Source of the DNA: a virus
Virus record (IMG/VR): IMGVR_UViG_3300044638_007692
Span: 1-64,000 of that record
Reading direction: 5' to 3' (one strand)
DNA: 64,000 nucleotides
Shown here: piece after piece, positions 1 to 9,892 of the stretch
How the letters are laid out: each line of letters starts with the position of its first letter
How positions within the stretch are numbered: the stretch's first letter is position 1
Made by a program: the position numbers and the translations under genes
The notes under the pieces: model-generated
What the model saw: only the letters and a program-made list of their open reading frames with translations
Told to the model about the DNA's origin: nothing
Database searches by the model: none

Positions 1-1
1 T

Positions 2-3000
2 GAATGGGCGTACGAAACTTCTGTCTTCGAAGTAGGACCAGACCAGTTCAACGACCTATCTAGCAAGGATGGCGAGAACACAGCAACTGGTTGGTTTACT
101 GGAGACCAAATCAACAAGATGTCTGATGCAGGAATGTTGCATCCAGACTTCGCAGACTCTTTCCCAAACATTGTTAGCAACCTTGAAGATGAGGATGCAA
201 AGACTGACAAGCCAATTCCAGCAGAAGAAGTTTCTCCTGAAGATGTAACTTCAGTATTTGATACTTCTAAGTGGAAGAAGGTTGCAGGACAAGCTGGCTC
301 CAATCAAGGTGCTTTCTATGTAGACCCAGACACTGGAAATCAGTATTACGTTAAGAAGCCAAAGTCTGACAAGCATGCAGAGAATGAAATCTTAGGCGGT
401 GCTCTTTATGAAGAGGCTGGCGTTAAGTTTGGTCGTGCATACAAGGGTGTAGACAAGAGTGGAAACACTGTTCTTGTTTCTCCAGTTTTAGATGGAAATA
501 CTCTTGCATCTGACAAGAACAATGCAGATTTAAAGAAGAAGGCTCAGGCTGACTTCGCAGTTGACGCATGGCTTGGTAACTACGATGTAGTTGGCCTTGA
601 GTATGACAACATGCTTGTTGACAAGGATGGAAACATCGCTCGTATTGATGCTGGTGGTTCTCTACTATTCCGTGCACAGGGTGGAACTGACAAGGAGTTT
701 GGTCCTGAAGCAACACAAGTTGACTCGATGCGTGATGCAAAGCAGAACGCACAGGCTGCAGACATCTTTGGAGATATGAGCGATGAAGAAATCGCTGAGT
801 CTGTTAAAAAGGTACAAGCAATAACTCCAGAAAAGATTGATGAGCTTGTAGATGCTGCCTTCTCTGACCCAGACACTGCTGAGTCAGTTAAAGAAACTCT
901 TAAGGCACGTCGTCAATATCTAATCGACCGTTTCTTGGGCGGACAAGCAGAAGAAACACCTGCCGAAGAGCCAAAGAAGCCAGTTGTTGATACCAATACA
1001 GTTGTTATTGATGCTGCAGGTGACATTGAAGCACAAATTACTGCTGCACAAGATGCTGGAAAGAAGATTGCGTTCAAGTACAACGGAAAAGAGAGAGTTG
1101 TAACTCCAAAGGGAGTGTGGAAGAACCCACAGAACGGCAACATTAATCTTTCAGCAATCGGTGAAGATGGTGTGAAGAAGAACTACACCCTCTCTAAGTT
1201 TGAGCAAAGTGATTCTTCTGCTACAGAAGCACCAGAGGCTGCTCCAACACCTGAGAAGGAACTTCCACAGGCACCAGAAGCTGCTCAGATTGATCCAGTT
1301 GAGAAACAAAAGGTTCTTGACGAAGTTTCAGCTCTTGCAGAAAAGCTTTTTGGTAGCAAGGGCAAGACAAAGGACCTACTTGAGTCTCTCAAGGGGCAGG
1401 AAGGCTCTAACGATGAGCTTATCGATTCAATTCTTGAGGACATCAACACTGTATCTGCTCCTGCAGATGCAACTCCTGAAGAAAAGATTCAGTCTGACCT
1501 TGCTCAAGCACTGACACCAGATGAAGATGCTGCTCCAGAAGATGAAGTGGAGCCAATCGATGCTGATGCACTTGCTGAAGAGTTAAAGAAGCCTTTAGAC
1601 CCAGATTTGATTTGGGCAAAGGTTAAAGATGAGAAGGGAATCTCTGTCATCGAAAACGGTGACATTGTTGTTGCTGAGAATGTAACACCTGCTGGCTCAA
1701 CTATTTATACAATGGTGAAGCGCAACTCTGACAACACCTTTAGTGTCTATCACAGAATTAAGGGTTCTGATGGAACTACAAGAGTTAAAACTCTTGCAGG
1801 ACGTTGGCACTCATACACAGCTCTTTCTAGCCGTATTGAGAACGAGAAGTGGAAAGCAAAGGTAACTCCAAGCAAGGTTATCTCAAAATCTAAGCCAGAA
1901 ACTCCAGGAACTATCGCTCCTTCTGCAATTCCAACAAAGAAGGGTGCTTATGTATCTGCTGATGGCAAGACTCCAATTAAGGTTGGAATGATTGTCAAAG
2001 ATACTAAGACTGGTAAGACTGGAAAGGTTGTTTCACTTAAGGATGAGCTTGTTACATCTAAGAGCAAATCAAATCCACAGGGTTACACCTACACAGACGT
2101 TGCCAAGGTTCAATGGGATGATGGCAAGAAGAACTGGAAGGTTTCAACCTATCTAGATATTCAGGACACTTCAGGTGTAAAGCCTGACAAGCCAGAAGAT
2201 GATGGCCCAACTGGTGGAAGTGGTGGAACACCAACAACTCCTAAAGAGCCAACAAGTCCTGCACCTGTAAACAATCCAGAACCTGCAGTTGAACTTCCAA
2301 CTTTTGAAGGTACTGACCTTGCTGGTGCTACTGCAATCAAAGATGTTGAATCTAAAGCAGTAGAAAAAAACTCTGTTGGTCACTTAGCTGCTTATGGAGC
2401 AAATGATTACAGCGATTACAAGAGTTTTTTAAGTGGCGAGTTTATTAAAGACCCAAACTCTAAGAACATGGTTCCAGGAATTTTGGTTCAAAACGTAAGC
2501 CCAAACGATTCTGACCAAGACTTGACTAGCTACGGTGTAATTTCAAAACAAGATGCAAAAAGTGGTGAAATTTTTGTTTCATACTTTGATGGACCTCTTG
2601 CAGGACAGACTAAGAGCACAAAGTCTGACAAGTTGTGGTCCCGTGAGAAGTTTATTACTCCTGAGCAAGCAAAAGAACTAGACATTACTCTTGACCCAAC
2701 ACTTTTTGACAAGTCTAAGGCTGCAGCAAAGGCTAAAGGCGAGGCTTATGCAAAGAAGCAAGCAGATGCTTTGAAGAAAGCTCAATTGGAAGCAGAAGCT
2801 AAAGCTCTAAAGGATAAGTTCTCTGTCAACGGTCCAGGTTTTGCTGTTCAAACACTAGATGCCGCACCTGACTATTCGCAATCTCCACATCCAGATGTGC
2901 CTTCACTAGAAGACTCGTTGAAGATGGCAAAGAATGACAATGCTGGAGAAGCTGCAAATGGTTCAACTACTCTTCTTGACTCAGATTCAATCGAGGACCT

Positions 3001-4201
3001 AGAAGTCCACGTTGGAATGGTTACAGACAAGAATGGCGAAAAGAAGATTCGTCTTCAGTTCACTTTAACTAACTGGGCTGGAAAGCAAATAGTTGCTAAA
3101 GCAGATTCTGACCCGAATGTAACTAAAACAAAAGCATTGCGTTTGGATAAGTGGGAGAAGAAGGCAGATGGTTCTCTCGTTTGGAAAGACACTTGGGATA
3201 CAAGCACAGTTGACTCAAATAAAAACGGTGTAACTTTTGAAGGACCTGCTGGAAAGGGAACTTTCCTTCTTCACAGAGCAAGTAAGTCTATTGATGATAC
3301 TGAAGTGGACTTCTTTAAGTACCACAGTAGTAGTCCATACGCTGTTTCCTTCCACAACAAAGCAGAAATCTATCTTCCAGCAGATGCAACTTCTGAGGAT
3401 GTAGCTGAGGCCCTTAACTCTTTGGGTGGAATCTCTCAAGTTCGTCCAGCACTTGAATCTGATGTTCAAGGTGTTATTGAAAACAAAATGATTTGGTTGC
3501 TTGGCTCTTCTACCGATGGAAAGAAGAACTACGCAGGTGAACTCCGTGAGAAGACCCTTGAGTACATTAAGGATGAATATGGATTCACAGCAGCTGATGT
3601 TGAAGTTGTCGTAGACCCACTTGCTCGTGGTCGAGTTAACTATTACATGCCAGAGTCCGCTGTAGAAAAGTTGATGGAAAAAACTGGATTCTCTCCATAC
3701 ATTGTTCACAATTGGAAGGGTGGAGACCAGACCAACACTGTTGACTGGTTTTACAACGTTGTTACATCAGGAGGCGTCTACGCAACTGCTACTCGTTGGA
3801 TGAACGGAATTAACAAGAGCGGAATGTCTTCATCTGCAGATATTGATGCTAACGGCGGAAACTATGTTTTTGCCTCTCCATCATCTAAAGGTTCAAGCAC
3901 TTCTACAAGCTTTGCTTTGTACTTCGATTCACGAAAAGTTCTTCGTCGTTTGGATTACTACAAGAACAACTCCGATAAGTATGGTCAGCTTCAATCTGAC
4001 TCAGAAGATATCGTTCAGTCTCTAAGCAACAACTACGGAGAGTTGATGTTTAAGAAGAACCTTTCATGGGCAGACATTTCATCCATGTCAATGCCAGCAG
4101 CTATCCGAGAGAAGCTCATCGAGCGTCTTATGACTGAAGGTCTTACTGATTTGGCAGACATGGTTTCTGGCAAAAAGAAAAAGAAAGGGGCTAAGAAATA
4201 A
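2..4201 (+). CDS. Large head-associated protein, 5' partial, with kinase-like and ART-like regions
   Basis: The reading frame is open to the left window edge (codons from base 2), so the Met at 119 is internal and the gene starts outside; 1399 residues are visible. Around nt 260-800 lies a region resembling the HipA/PI3K-type kinase fold: an Asp at 584-586 (NYD), DNMLVD at 605-622 and RIDAGG at 641-658 look like a catalytic loop followed by a DFG-like metal-binding Asp. Acidic, Pro/Ala-rich linkers follow, then an SH3/KOW-like segment (about 1940-2165) and a Lys/Ala-rich coil (about 2700-2820). The C-terminal part (about 3480-4190) has GMSSSADI, GGNYVF, a DxRxxLRRxDxY pattern and ELMFKK, which recall ADP-ribosyltransferase-like domains seen at the ends of large actinophage head proteins. 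It ends in a Lys-rich tail. Position just before the head protease suggests a portal/MuF-type virion protein. Domain calls are by eye; function is uncertain. Confidence 0.6.
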   Translation, partial: EWAYETSVFEVGPDQFNDLSSKDGENTATGWFTGDQINKMSDAGMLHPDFADSFPNIVSNLEDEDAKTDKPIPAEEVSPEDVTSVFDTSKWKKVAGQAGSNQGAFYVDPDTGNQYYVKKPKSDKHAENEILGGALYEEAGVKFGRAYKGVDKSGNTVLVSPVLDGNTLASDKNNADLKKKAQADFAVDAWLGNYDVVGLEYDNMLVDKDGNIARIDAGGSLLFRAQGGTDKEFGPEATQVDSMRDAKQNAQAADIFGDMSDEEIAESVKKVQAITPEKIDELVDAAFSDPDTAESVKETLKARRQYLIDRFLGGQAEETPAEEPKKPVVDTNTVVIDAAGDIEAQITAAQDAGKKIAFKYNGKERVVTPKGVWKNPQNGNINLSAIGEDGVKKNYTLSKFEQSDSSATEAPEAAPTPEKELPQAPEAAQIDPVEKQKVLDEVSALAEKLFGSKGKTKDLLESLKGQEGSNDELIDSILEDINTVSAPADATPEEKIQSDLAQALTPDEDAAPEDEVEPIDADALAEELKKPLDPDLIWAKVKDEKGISVIENGDIVVAENVTPAGSTIYTMVKRNSDNTFSVYHRIKGSDGTTRVKTLAGRWHSYTALSSRIENEKWKAKVTPSKVISKSKPETPGTIAPSAIPTKKGAYVSADGKTPIKVGMIVKDTKTGKTGKVVSLKDELVTSKSKSNPQGYTYTDVAKVQWDDGKKNWKVSTYLDIQDTSGVKPDKPEDDGPTGGSGGTPTTPKEPTSPAPVNNPEPAVELPTFEGTDLAGATAIKDVESKAVEKNSVGHLAAYGANDYSDYKSFLSGEFIKDPNSKNMVPGILVQNVSPNDSDQDLTSYGVISKQDAKSGEIFVSYFDGPLAGQTKSTKSDKLWSREKFITPEQAKELDITLDPTLFDKSKAAAKAKGEAYAKKQADALKKAQLEAEAKALKDKFSVNGPGFAVQTLDAAPDYSQSPHPDVPSLEDSLKMAKNDNAGEAANGSTTLLDSDSIEDLEVHVGMVTDKNGEKKIRLQFTLTNWAGKQIVAKADSDPNVTKTKALRLDKWEKKADGSLVWKDTWDTSTVDSNKNGVTFEGPAGKGTFLLHRASKSIDDTEVDFFKYHSSSPYAVSFHNKAEIYLPADATSEDVAEALNSLGGISQVRPALESDVQGVIENKMIWLLGSSTDGKKNYAGELREKTLEYIKDEYGFTAADVEVVVDPLARGRVNYYMPESAVEKLMEKTGFSPYIVHNWKGGDQTNTVDWFYNVVTSGGVYATATRWMNGINKSGMSSSADIDANGGNYVFASPSSKGSSTSTSFALYFDSRKVLRRLDYYKNNSDKYGQLQSDSEDIVQSLSNNYGELMFKKNLSWADISSMSMPAAIREKLIERLMTEGLTDLADMVSGKKKKKGAKK

Positions 4202-4806
4202 TGGCTCTTATCTCTGAAGAAGTAATTTTTGGGACTCCAGGTGTTATTGAAAAACTATCTGGAGAAAACCAAAGCAAATTCCCTCTATTCGATGTAGTTC
4301 AGTTTGTATATGAGGGAGACGACGATGAAGCCGATAGCGGCATCCTCGTTCGTGGAGGACGCGGCATGTTTTACCCAGTTGATCCAGAGTTAGTTAAGAA
4401 AACCGAGGGTACAATTGAGTTTGCTGCGTTCGACGGTACCTATCGAATCAGAAAGTTCACAGAGGATGACTCTGCGCTTCTAACTGGTTATGGACTGACT
4501 CTAACCCCGCAAATGATGGAGGAAATGATGGTAATCGACGAGCAAGTCGGTTTAGAACAAGCCGTAGAGGCTTTGTCTAACGATGCTGGTGACGTCACAG
4601 CTGTTGTCTTCACGGTTGCTGGGCTTGGTACTTTCTTCCGCAACGAGGGTAAGTGGGTTCCTGCCACTCCTGAGATGTCAGAAGAGTATGACGGCTCAGA
4701 AATCACAGACATTGATGTTGAAAAAGGAAAAGACCTCGTAGCCCGCTGGGACGCTGGTGAAAAAATTACTAAAGATAATTTAGCAGAGTACGCGGTAGAG
4801 GAATAA
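4201..4806 (+). CDS. Conserved hypothetical protein between head genes
   Basis: A 201-residue acidic protein whose ATG overlaps the stop codon of the previous gene by one base (TAATG), so the two are probably translationally coupled. I recognise no family. The sequence is rich in Asp and Glu, has no membrane segment and no Cys, and is predicted by eye to be a mixed alpha/beta soluble protein; residues about 20-75 look like short beta strands. It sits tightly between the large head-associated protein and the head protease (two-base gap), which suggests a role in head assembly, but nothing in the sequence proves it. Confidence 0.75.
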   Translation: MALISEEVIFGTPGVIEKLSGENQSKFPLFDVVQFVYEGDDDEADSGILVRGGRGMFYPVDPELVKKTEGTIEFAAFDGTYRIRKFTEDDSALLTGYGLTLTPQMMEEMMVIDEQVGLEQAVEALSNDAGDVTAVVFTVAGLGTFFRNEGKWVPATPEMSEEYDGSEITDIDVEKGKDLVARWDAGEKITKDNLAEYAVEE

Positions 4807-4808
4807 TC

Positions 4809-7800
4809 ATGGAATTTCTAGGTAGAAACGATAATTACGTTCTCTTCTCGAACGACGACTTGGCAACAGTTATTGACGAGTCTACTAATACAGTTGTTCG
4901 GGTTGATAGCAGTGCTGTTCTACTAGCTTCTGCAGAATGGAGTACTTATGGTGAAAGACCAGAAGCTTCTTCTGTTGAGTTAGCAAACGCTGCCGTTACT
5001 GACCTAGATATTAAAGTTCTTAGCAATGGTGATAGCAGCAATATGTACACCATTCCTGATGCTGTTGTTTCAGAAGCAAAAAGAGGACTCGCTTGGAGAA
5101 AAGAAGAAAAACGAGGTGGCACACCTGTTGGCCTGAATACTGCACGCACTCTGGCGCAGGGTGGGCAGATTGGTATCCAAAAGATTCGTCACATCGCGAA
5201 ATACTTCCCACGTCACGAAGTGGACAAGAAGGGCAAAGGCTACAAACCGGGCCAACAAAACTACCCAAGTAATGGTCGCATTGCATGGGCTCTTTGGGGT
5301 GGAGATGCTGCAAAGCGTTGGGCGTCAGCAATTGTTGAGCGCGACAATAAAAAGCGTGCAAACAATTCTGTAGTTGCATCTATCGATGAGTTTATGCCGA
5401 TAGAGCGTATTGATTACAAGTCATTTAATCCATCAGAGTACGAGCCAGATTTTTATATTCGAATTCGTTTAGATGGCTCAGGTATTGACCGTCTATACAA
5501 AGTAGATATGGAAGGTTACTGCACCGTTTGGGATGACGGCTGCTGGGAAGACCTTGGTCACATTGACCATGACTTTATTACATATGACAAGTCACTTGAC
5601 GATCCTTATGACCAAGTGCAAAAAATTCACACTCCTGTAGACCGTGAATCTGCAGTAAAGATTTCAGCGATGCTGGATAACAACCCATTTGATTCAATTT
5701 CTATTCAAATGATTGATTTCAATGAATCAGATTTGATTGAAAAAGCAATTCCAGAAATTGACTGGAAGTTCCTTGACCAGCTTTCTGAAGATGAAGTATT
5801 TGAAGTAGATGAGTGGGATGACGGCCTTCTTGCTGTAGGTGCTCCTACAACACAAGCTCCAACAAACCAAGATGGAAACTACACACCTGAAGAACGTTCA
5901 GAGAAGGCTTCTCAGCAAGTTCGTGACCAGCTAGGTAAATTTGCTAAAGCTGGAAGCACTGTGATTGTTGGAAACGACCCTAAGTACACAGGAAAAATTC
6001 TTTCTATCAACTCACAAACTCAAGAAGCAAACGTTGAGTTTCCTAATGGAAATGTCGTAGCAGTTCCAGCAAACCAAACTCAGTTGGCAGAAGATTATCA
6101 ACCTCTTCCTGTACAAGGCTTTCCAAGTTTTGAACTAGACACTTCTGGCATTCTTGGAGAACCACGAGTTCCAATTGATGAGCCAACAGCAAAACTTCCA
6201 GGACGTCTACCACCACTTACAGTAGACAGTCTTCAAACAATGCTTACTGACTGGTCTAGTTGGATGTCAGACCAAAGAGTTACTCCTGAATACACAGGAC
6301 AGCCAGTAAATGCTCCAGCACCAGTTGCTGGAACTTCACCTGCTGTAGATACACGTCTTGACCCAAATACTGTTCTTGGTCAGTACTACACAGGTTCATT
6401 TAATCCAGATGGCACACCAAAGCCAGGTTGGAATCCTGCTACAACAGAAAATGTTTACAACAACCCACTACTACGTGATTGGTTGGATAAAAAGTACAAC
6501 AAGAACGCATCTCCAGAAAATGCTTATCACCGAGATGGTTGGTATAAAGAAAATCCTTACGGAAAACTTGGACCTAAGGTAGAACCAAAGAAATCTGCTA
6601 AAGATGTAAGAAAAATTAGCGCAGAAGATTACATGAAGAGGTTTGATCCAGACCTTGAGATGTCAATTACCTCTTCTGCCGAGGCTAAAAAACCTAACTA
6701 TGAAATCACACCTGAAAAAACAGATGTGGCTCCTATGTACATTGCAATTGTCGCTGAGGATGACCCAGCAGCAGTGATGGAGTTAGTTGCTGTTGTTCCA
6801 GCAGGTTTCGATACAAATCAACCTTCTACTTTCAAACGCCGTGACCGTAAGTGGGTACGCGATGAAAGAATTCTTGCTGACCTAAACAGCCCAACACCTC
6901 CACCAACTATTGTTCTAAGCACAGAACAATTGGCTGAAGTTGTTTCTCAAATTGATGGTGGAATTGTTGCTTCAATTCGAATCAACCCTGCGATGGCTCT
7001 TACTCTTAACGCTATTACAGCTGCTGGAGGACTTGACCAAAACCGCGGTAACGCAGAGAAACTTCGCCGTTATTGGACAGTAGGTAAGGGTGGATTAAAG
7101 ATTCGTTGGAACAGCCCAGGAGACTGGACTCGTTGCCACAAGTATCTTTCAAAGTATCTTGGACCTCGCTCAAAAGGTTACTGCGCTCTTCGTCACAAAG
7201 AGATGACTGGCATGTGGCCTGGAGATAAGCGCAATCCAGGAATGAAAAAGAAGTCTATGGTTTCTAGCATTGAAGCCTTACGTTCTGAAGAACAAATTAT
7301 TGATTCATTTACTCTATCTGCTCGTGCTGAAGCAGCTAAGGCTCAATTCATGGGCCGTGAAGGTGCTAAACCAGTAGAACACGGAGCAAAATTTGTTATC
7401 CCATTGGTTATTCCTGAAGACAAGGAATCTGGCGATGGTCGCATCTTTGATAAAGGTGTAATAGTTATGCGAGACCTACCTCTGCCTCTACTGTGGCAGA
7501 TTAAAACAGGTCAAGGTCACGATGGTTCCGTTGTGGTTGGTCAAATCACGCATATGGAGCGCATCGATGGTGGAATTGGAAATGCTGTAGGCGTTTTCGA
7601 TACAGGCGAATATGGAAAAGAAGCTGAAAGGCTTGTTCGCAATGGGTTTATCCGTGGAGTATCTGCTGACATGGATATGTTTGAGGCTGATGAGGAAGAG
7701 GCTTCTGAGGACTCAGGAAAAGTAGAGGCAGGTAGAATAGTAATCAAGAATGCTCGAATTATGGCTGTCACCATTGTGCCAAAACCAGCATTCCAAGAGT

Positions 7801-8996
7801 GTTATATCCAAATCGTTGATGATGGCAACGAAGTTGAGGAGGAAGAAATGTCAGTTCCAGATGGTATTTATGTAGATGGGGTGAGCCCGCTTGATGCGTC
7901 AGCACTTGTTGCTTGTGGCATGGTAGCTGGTGCTATCCCTGTAGAGCCTCCTTCAGAATGGTTTGGAAATCCAAAGCTTGACAAGGCAACCCCACTTACC
8001 ATCACAGATGAGGGTCGCGTATTCGGTCACATTGCTGCTTGGCATGTAGACCACATTGGAATGGCATTTGGAACTCGTCCTCCACGTAGCCGTTCTAAGT
8101 ATTCATATTTCCACACTGGTGTAATTCGTACCGCTGAAGGTAAGGATATGCCAGTTGGTCAACTAACTTTGGCTGGCGGTCACGCTGGTCTAGAAGCTTC
8201 TGCTGAAGAAGCAGTTCGTCACTACGATGACACTGCATCAGCATTCGCAGACGTGCACGCAGGTGAAGATGCTTACGGAATTTGGGTTTCAGGTGCTCTA
8301 CGCCCTGGCACAACCCCCGAGCAAATTAGAGCCGCTCGTGCATCAGCTCCATCAGGTGACTGGCGACCAATCAAGGGACACCTTGAGTTGGTTGCTGTTT
8401 GCCAAGTAAACGTTCCAGGATTCCCAATCGCACGTGCTCGTGTCGCATCAGGTCAGGTTATGGCTCTTGTTGCTGCAGGTGCAAATGTACTTGCTCAGCT
8501 TAAGCATGACCCAATCGCTGAGATTAATTCAAAGATTGATGCCCTTGAAGCAATCCACAAGAGTGCAGAGGCTGCTGCTCTATCTGGAAAAATGGCTGAA
8601 TTTTCAGCTCGTGTAGCCAGTGCTAAAGCAGAAGCAGAGGCTGTTTCAGAGTACATGCTTCAAATGTTCGATGAGAATCCTGAAGCAGAGATGTCAGTTG
8701 TTACTCGCCGTGAGCGTCAAAAACTTGCTGAAGAGGGCAAGGCTCTTAAGGATGGTTCATTCCCAATCCGCAATGTAACCGACCTTCGTAATGCAATTCA
8801 AGCTTATGGACGTGCTAAGGCTGGAAAGCGTGGTCTTGTTCAAAAGCACATTATGAAGCGAGCAAAGGCTCTTGGTAAAGAGACTTTAATTCCACAAAAG
8901 TGGGCAGCTGCTTCTATTGATGTAGATAGCTTCCGAGAAAGAGCTATATCTGCTGCAGCAAAACTTCAAACTTCTGATAGTGAAATTAAGGACTAA
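4809..8996 (+). CDS. Head (capsid) maturation protease, large multidomain fusion
   Basis: A 1395-residue protein; ATG preceded by an AGAGGA ribosome site. The protease core (about residues 857-1007) has the HK97/U35-like actinophage pattern: a 'DGRIFDKG' strand, a 'PLPLLWQ' strand, GHDGSVVVG with the candidate catalytic His at 904, and RGVSAD with the candidate nucleophile Ser at 952. Added modules recur in actinophage head proteins: an N-terminal one (about 88-190) ending in a 'YPSNGRIAWALWGG' motif, a middle one (about 744-809) with NRGNAEKLRRYW and PGDWTRC motifs, a domain after the protease (about 1073-1211) with GHIAAW, GEDAYGIWVSGALRP and VNVPGFP, and a basic module (about 1300-1358) with EEGKALKDGSFPI. 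Expected to trim scaffold or capsid N-termini in the prohead. Its size, several times a single-domain protease, is notable. Confidence 0.88.
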   Translation: MEFLGRNDNYVLFSNDDLATVIDESTNTVVRVDSSAVLLASAEWSTYGERPEASSVELANAAVTDLDIKVLSNGDSSNMYTIPDAVVSEAKRGLAWRKEEKRGGTPVGLNTARTLAQGGQIGIQKIRHIAKYFPRHEVDKKGKGYKPGQQNYPSNGRIAWALWGGDAAKRWASAIVERDNKKRANNSVVASIDEFMPIERIDYKSFNPSEYEPDFYIRIRLDGSGIDRLYKVDMEGYCTVWDDGCWEDLGHIDHDFITYDKSLDDPYDQVQKIHTPVDRESAVKISAMLDNNPFDSISIQMIDFNESDLIEKAIPEIDWKFLDQLSEDEVFEVDEWDDGLLAVGAPTTQAPTNQDGNYTPEERSEKASQQVRDQLGKFAKAGSTVIVGNDPKYTGKILSINSQTQEANVEFPNGNVVAVPANQTQLAEDYQPLPVQGFPSFELDTSGILGEPRVPIDEPTAKLPGRLPPLTVDSLQTMLTDWSSWMSDQRVTPEYTGQPVNAPAPVAGTSPAVDTRLDPNTVLGQYYTGSFNPDGTPKPGWNPATTENVYNNPLLRDWLDKKYNKNASPENAYHRDGWYKENPYGKLGPKVEPKKSAKDVRKISAEDYMKRFDPDLEMSITSSAEAKKPNYEITPEKTDVAPMYIAIVAEDDPAAVMELVAVVPAGFDTNQPSTFKRRDRKWVRDERILADLNSPTPPPTIVLSTEQLAEVVSQIDGGIVASIRINPAMALTLNAITAAGGLDQNRGNAEKLRRYWTVGKGGLKIRWNSPGDWTRCHKYLSKYLGPRSKGYCALRHKEMTGMWPGDKRNPGMKKKSMVSSIEALRSEEQIIDSFTLSARAEAAKAQFMGREGAKPVEHGAKFVIPLVIPEDKESGDGRIFDKGVIVMRDLPLPLLWQIKTGQGHDGSVVVGQITHMERIDGGIGNAVGVFDTGEYGKEAERLVRNGFIRGVSADMDMFEADEEEASEDSGKVEAGRIVIKNARIMAVTIVPKPAFQECYIQIVDDGNEVEEEEMSVPDGIYVDGVSPLDASALVACGMVAGAIPVEPPSEWFGNPKLDKATPLTITDEGRVFGHIAAWHVDHIGMAFGTRPPRSRSKYSYFHTGVIRTAEGKDMPVGQLTLAGGHAGLEASAEEAVRHYDDTASAFADVHAGEDAYGIWVSGALRPGTTPEQIRAARASAPSGDWRPIKGHLELVAVCQVNVPGFPIARARVASGQVMALVAAGANVLAQLKHDPIAEINSKIDALEAIHKSAEAAALSGKMAEFSARVASAKAEAEAVSEYMLQMFDENPEAEMSVVTRRERQKLAEEGKALKDGSFPIRNVTDLRNAIQAYGRAKAGKRGLVQKHIMKRAKALGKETLIPQKWAAASIDVDSFRERAISAAAKLQTSDSEIKD

Positions 8997-8998
8997 TA

Positions 8999-9721
8999 GT
9001 GACTACAAATAGTGACGATACAGCTTCTAAAATGAGAGAAGCCATTTCTACTGCTCAAGCGGTGTTGGCTTCTGCAGAGTCAAAAAATGATAATTCTGAA
9101 AAATCAGAAGCACTTTTTAAAATTGACCCAGAACTCGAGGGTTTAACTGACGAAGAGGTAAAAGCTCTTAAGCTGGAAAAAGCCACTCGAAATAAGGAAG
9201 AAGAAGAGCGGGCTAAATACACCCCAAAGACTCAACCTCGTGACGCTGGAGGTAAATTCCGTCAAGTCCTAGCTCGACTCAAATCTGACCTAGGTACTGC
9301 TGGGTTAGACCGAGTTATCGAAAAGGTTGAAGAAGCCGAAAATCTTGATAATGCGGGAGACTACGGAAAAGCATCCAAAGCAGCTGACGATTTAATTGGA
9401 ATTATTGACCGATTGGACGCAAAAGCGTTGAATCCTGAAGCTTTAGAGAACATTCGTACTAGTTCAGCAGAGCTTGGAAAGGTTATTGCTAACCTCCCAT
9501 TTGGGTTCGGTCAAGATGCTGAAAAGATTAGATTCTCTGATGTACCCCCAGCCCTACGTAAGCTAATGAAAAATATGATTACTAGGGTCGAAGACAAGAT
9601 TGGCGATGAGGATGCCGATATCGCCACAGCGGAGCTAAAGAAGTTCATGTCTGGTAGCGAGCTCTACAACCAATCAGAGATTTCCAGCCAGATGGCGAAG
9701 CTTTTAAGACTTTTAACATAA
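8999..9721 (+). CDS. Conserved actinophage head protein, candidate scaffold
   Basis: A 240-residue protein starting at GTG 8999, two bases after the protease stop, with AAGGA just upstream. It is charged and largely helical by eye. It contains a conserved stretch seen downstream of head protease genes in many actinophages: RDAGGKFR (about residues 81-88), GDYGKASKAADDLIGIIDRLDA, then KIRFSDVPPALRKLM and a C-terminal EISSQMAKLLRLLT. The lack of Cys, the high helical content and the position between protease and major capsid protein fit a scaffolding or assembly role. That role is inference; the conserved family is what I recognise. Confidence 0.78.
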   Translation: MTTNSDDTASKMREAISTAQAVLASAESKNDNSEKSEALFKIDPELEGLTDEEVKALKLEKATRNKEEEERAKYTPKTQPRDAGGKFRQVLARLKSDLGTAGLDRVIEKVEEAENLDNAGDYGKASKAADDLIGIIDRLDAKALNPEALENIRTSSAELGKVIANLPFGFGQDAEKIRFSDVPPALRKLMKNMITRVEDKIGDEDADIATAELKKFMSGSELYNQSEISSQMAKLLRLLT

Positions 9722-9757
9722 AGGACAGAAACACGGCGTTTTCCGTCCAATCACCTT

Positions 9758-9813
9758 TTATAAGTGGTTGTACCATTTATAACTAGGTGGAGTGCCTCCA
9801 CGCATTTATTGCG
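9758..9813 (+). promoter_or_regulatory. Three consecutive hairpins in the major capsid leader
   Basis: The 171-base gap between 9721 and the capsid start holds three adjacent hairpins. The first has a 10-bp stem (9758-9767 with 9773-9782, one G-U pair, 5-base loop). The second has a 6-bp perfect stem (GTGGAG 9787-9792 with CTCCAC 9796-9801, 3-base loop). The third is short (CGCA 9801-9804 with TGCG 9810-9813) and shares base 9801 with the second. No T-run follows, so they do not look like Rho-independent terminators. A structured, possibly stabilising or processing leader for the capsid mRNA is the likeliest reading. Confidence 0.6.
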
Positions 9814-9892
9814 TTTCTCGGAGTCCCTCGGCCTCGACTAAATCAGCGATAGAACTATTGTTTTGTTCTACACAACTGCCCAAGGAGGGACA

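Noticed and set aside
9863-9892. TTG 9863 as the start of the capsid gene
   Set aside because: GTG 9893 has AAGGAGG at the right distance; TTG 9863 has none.
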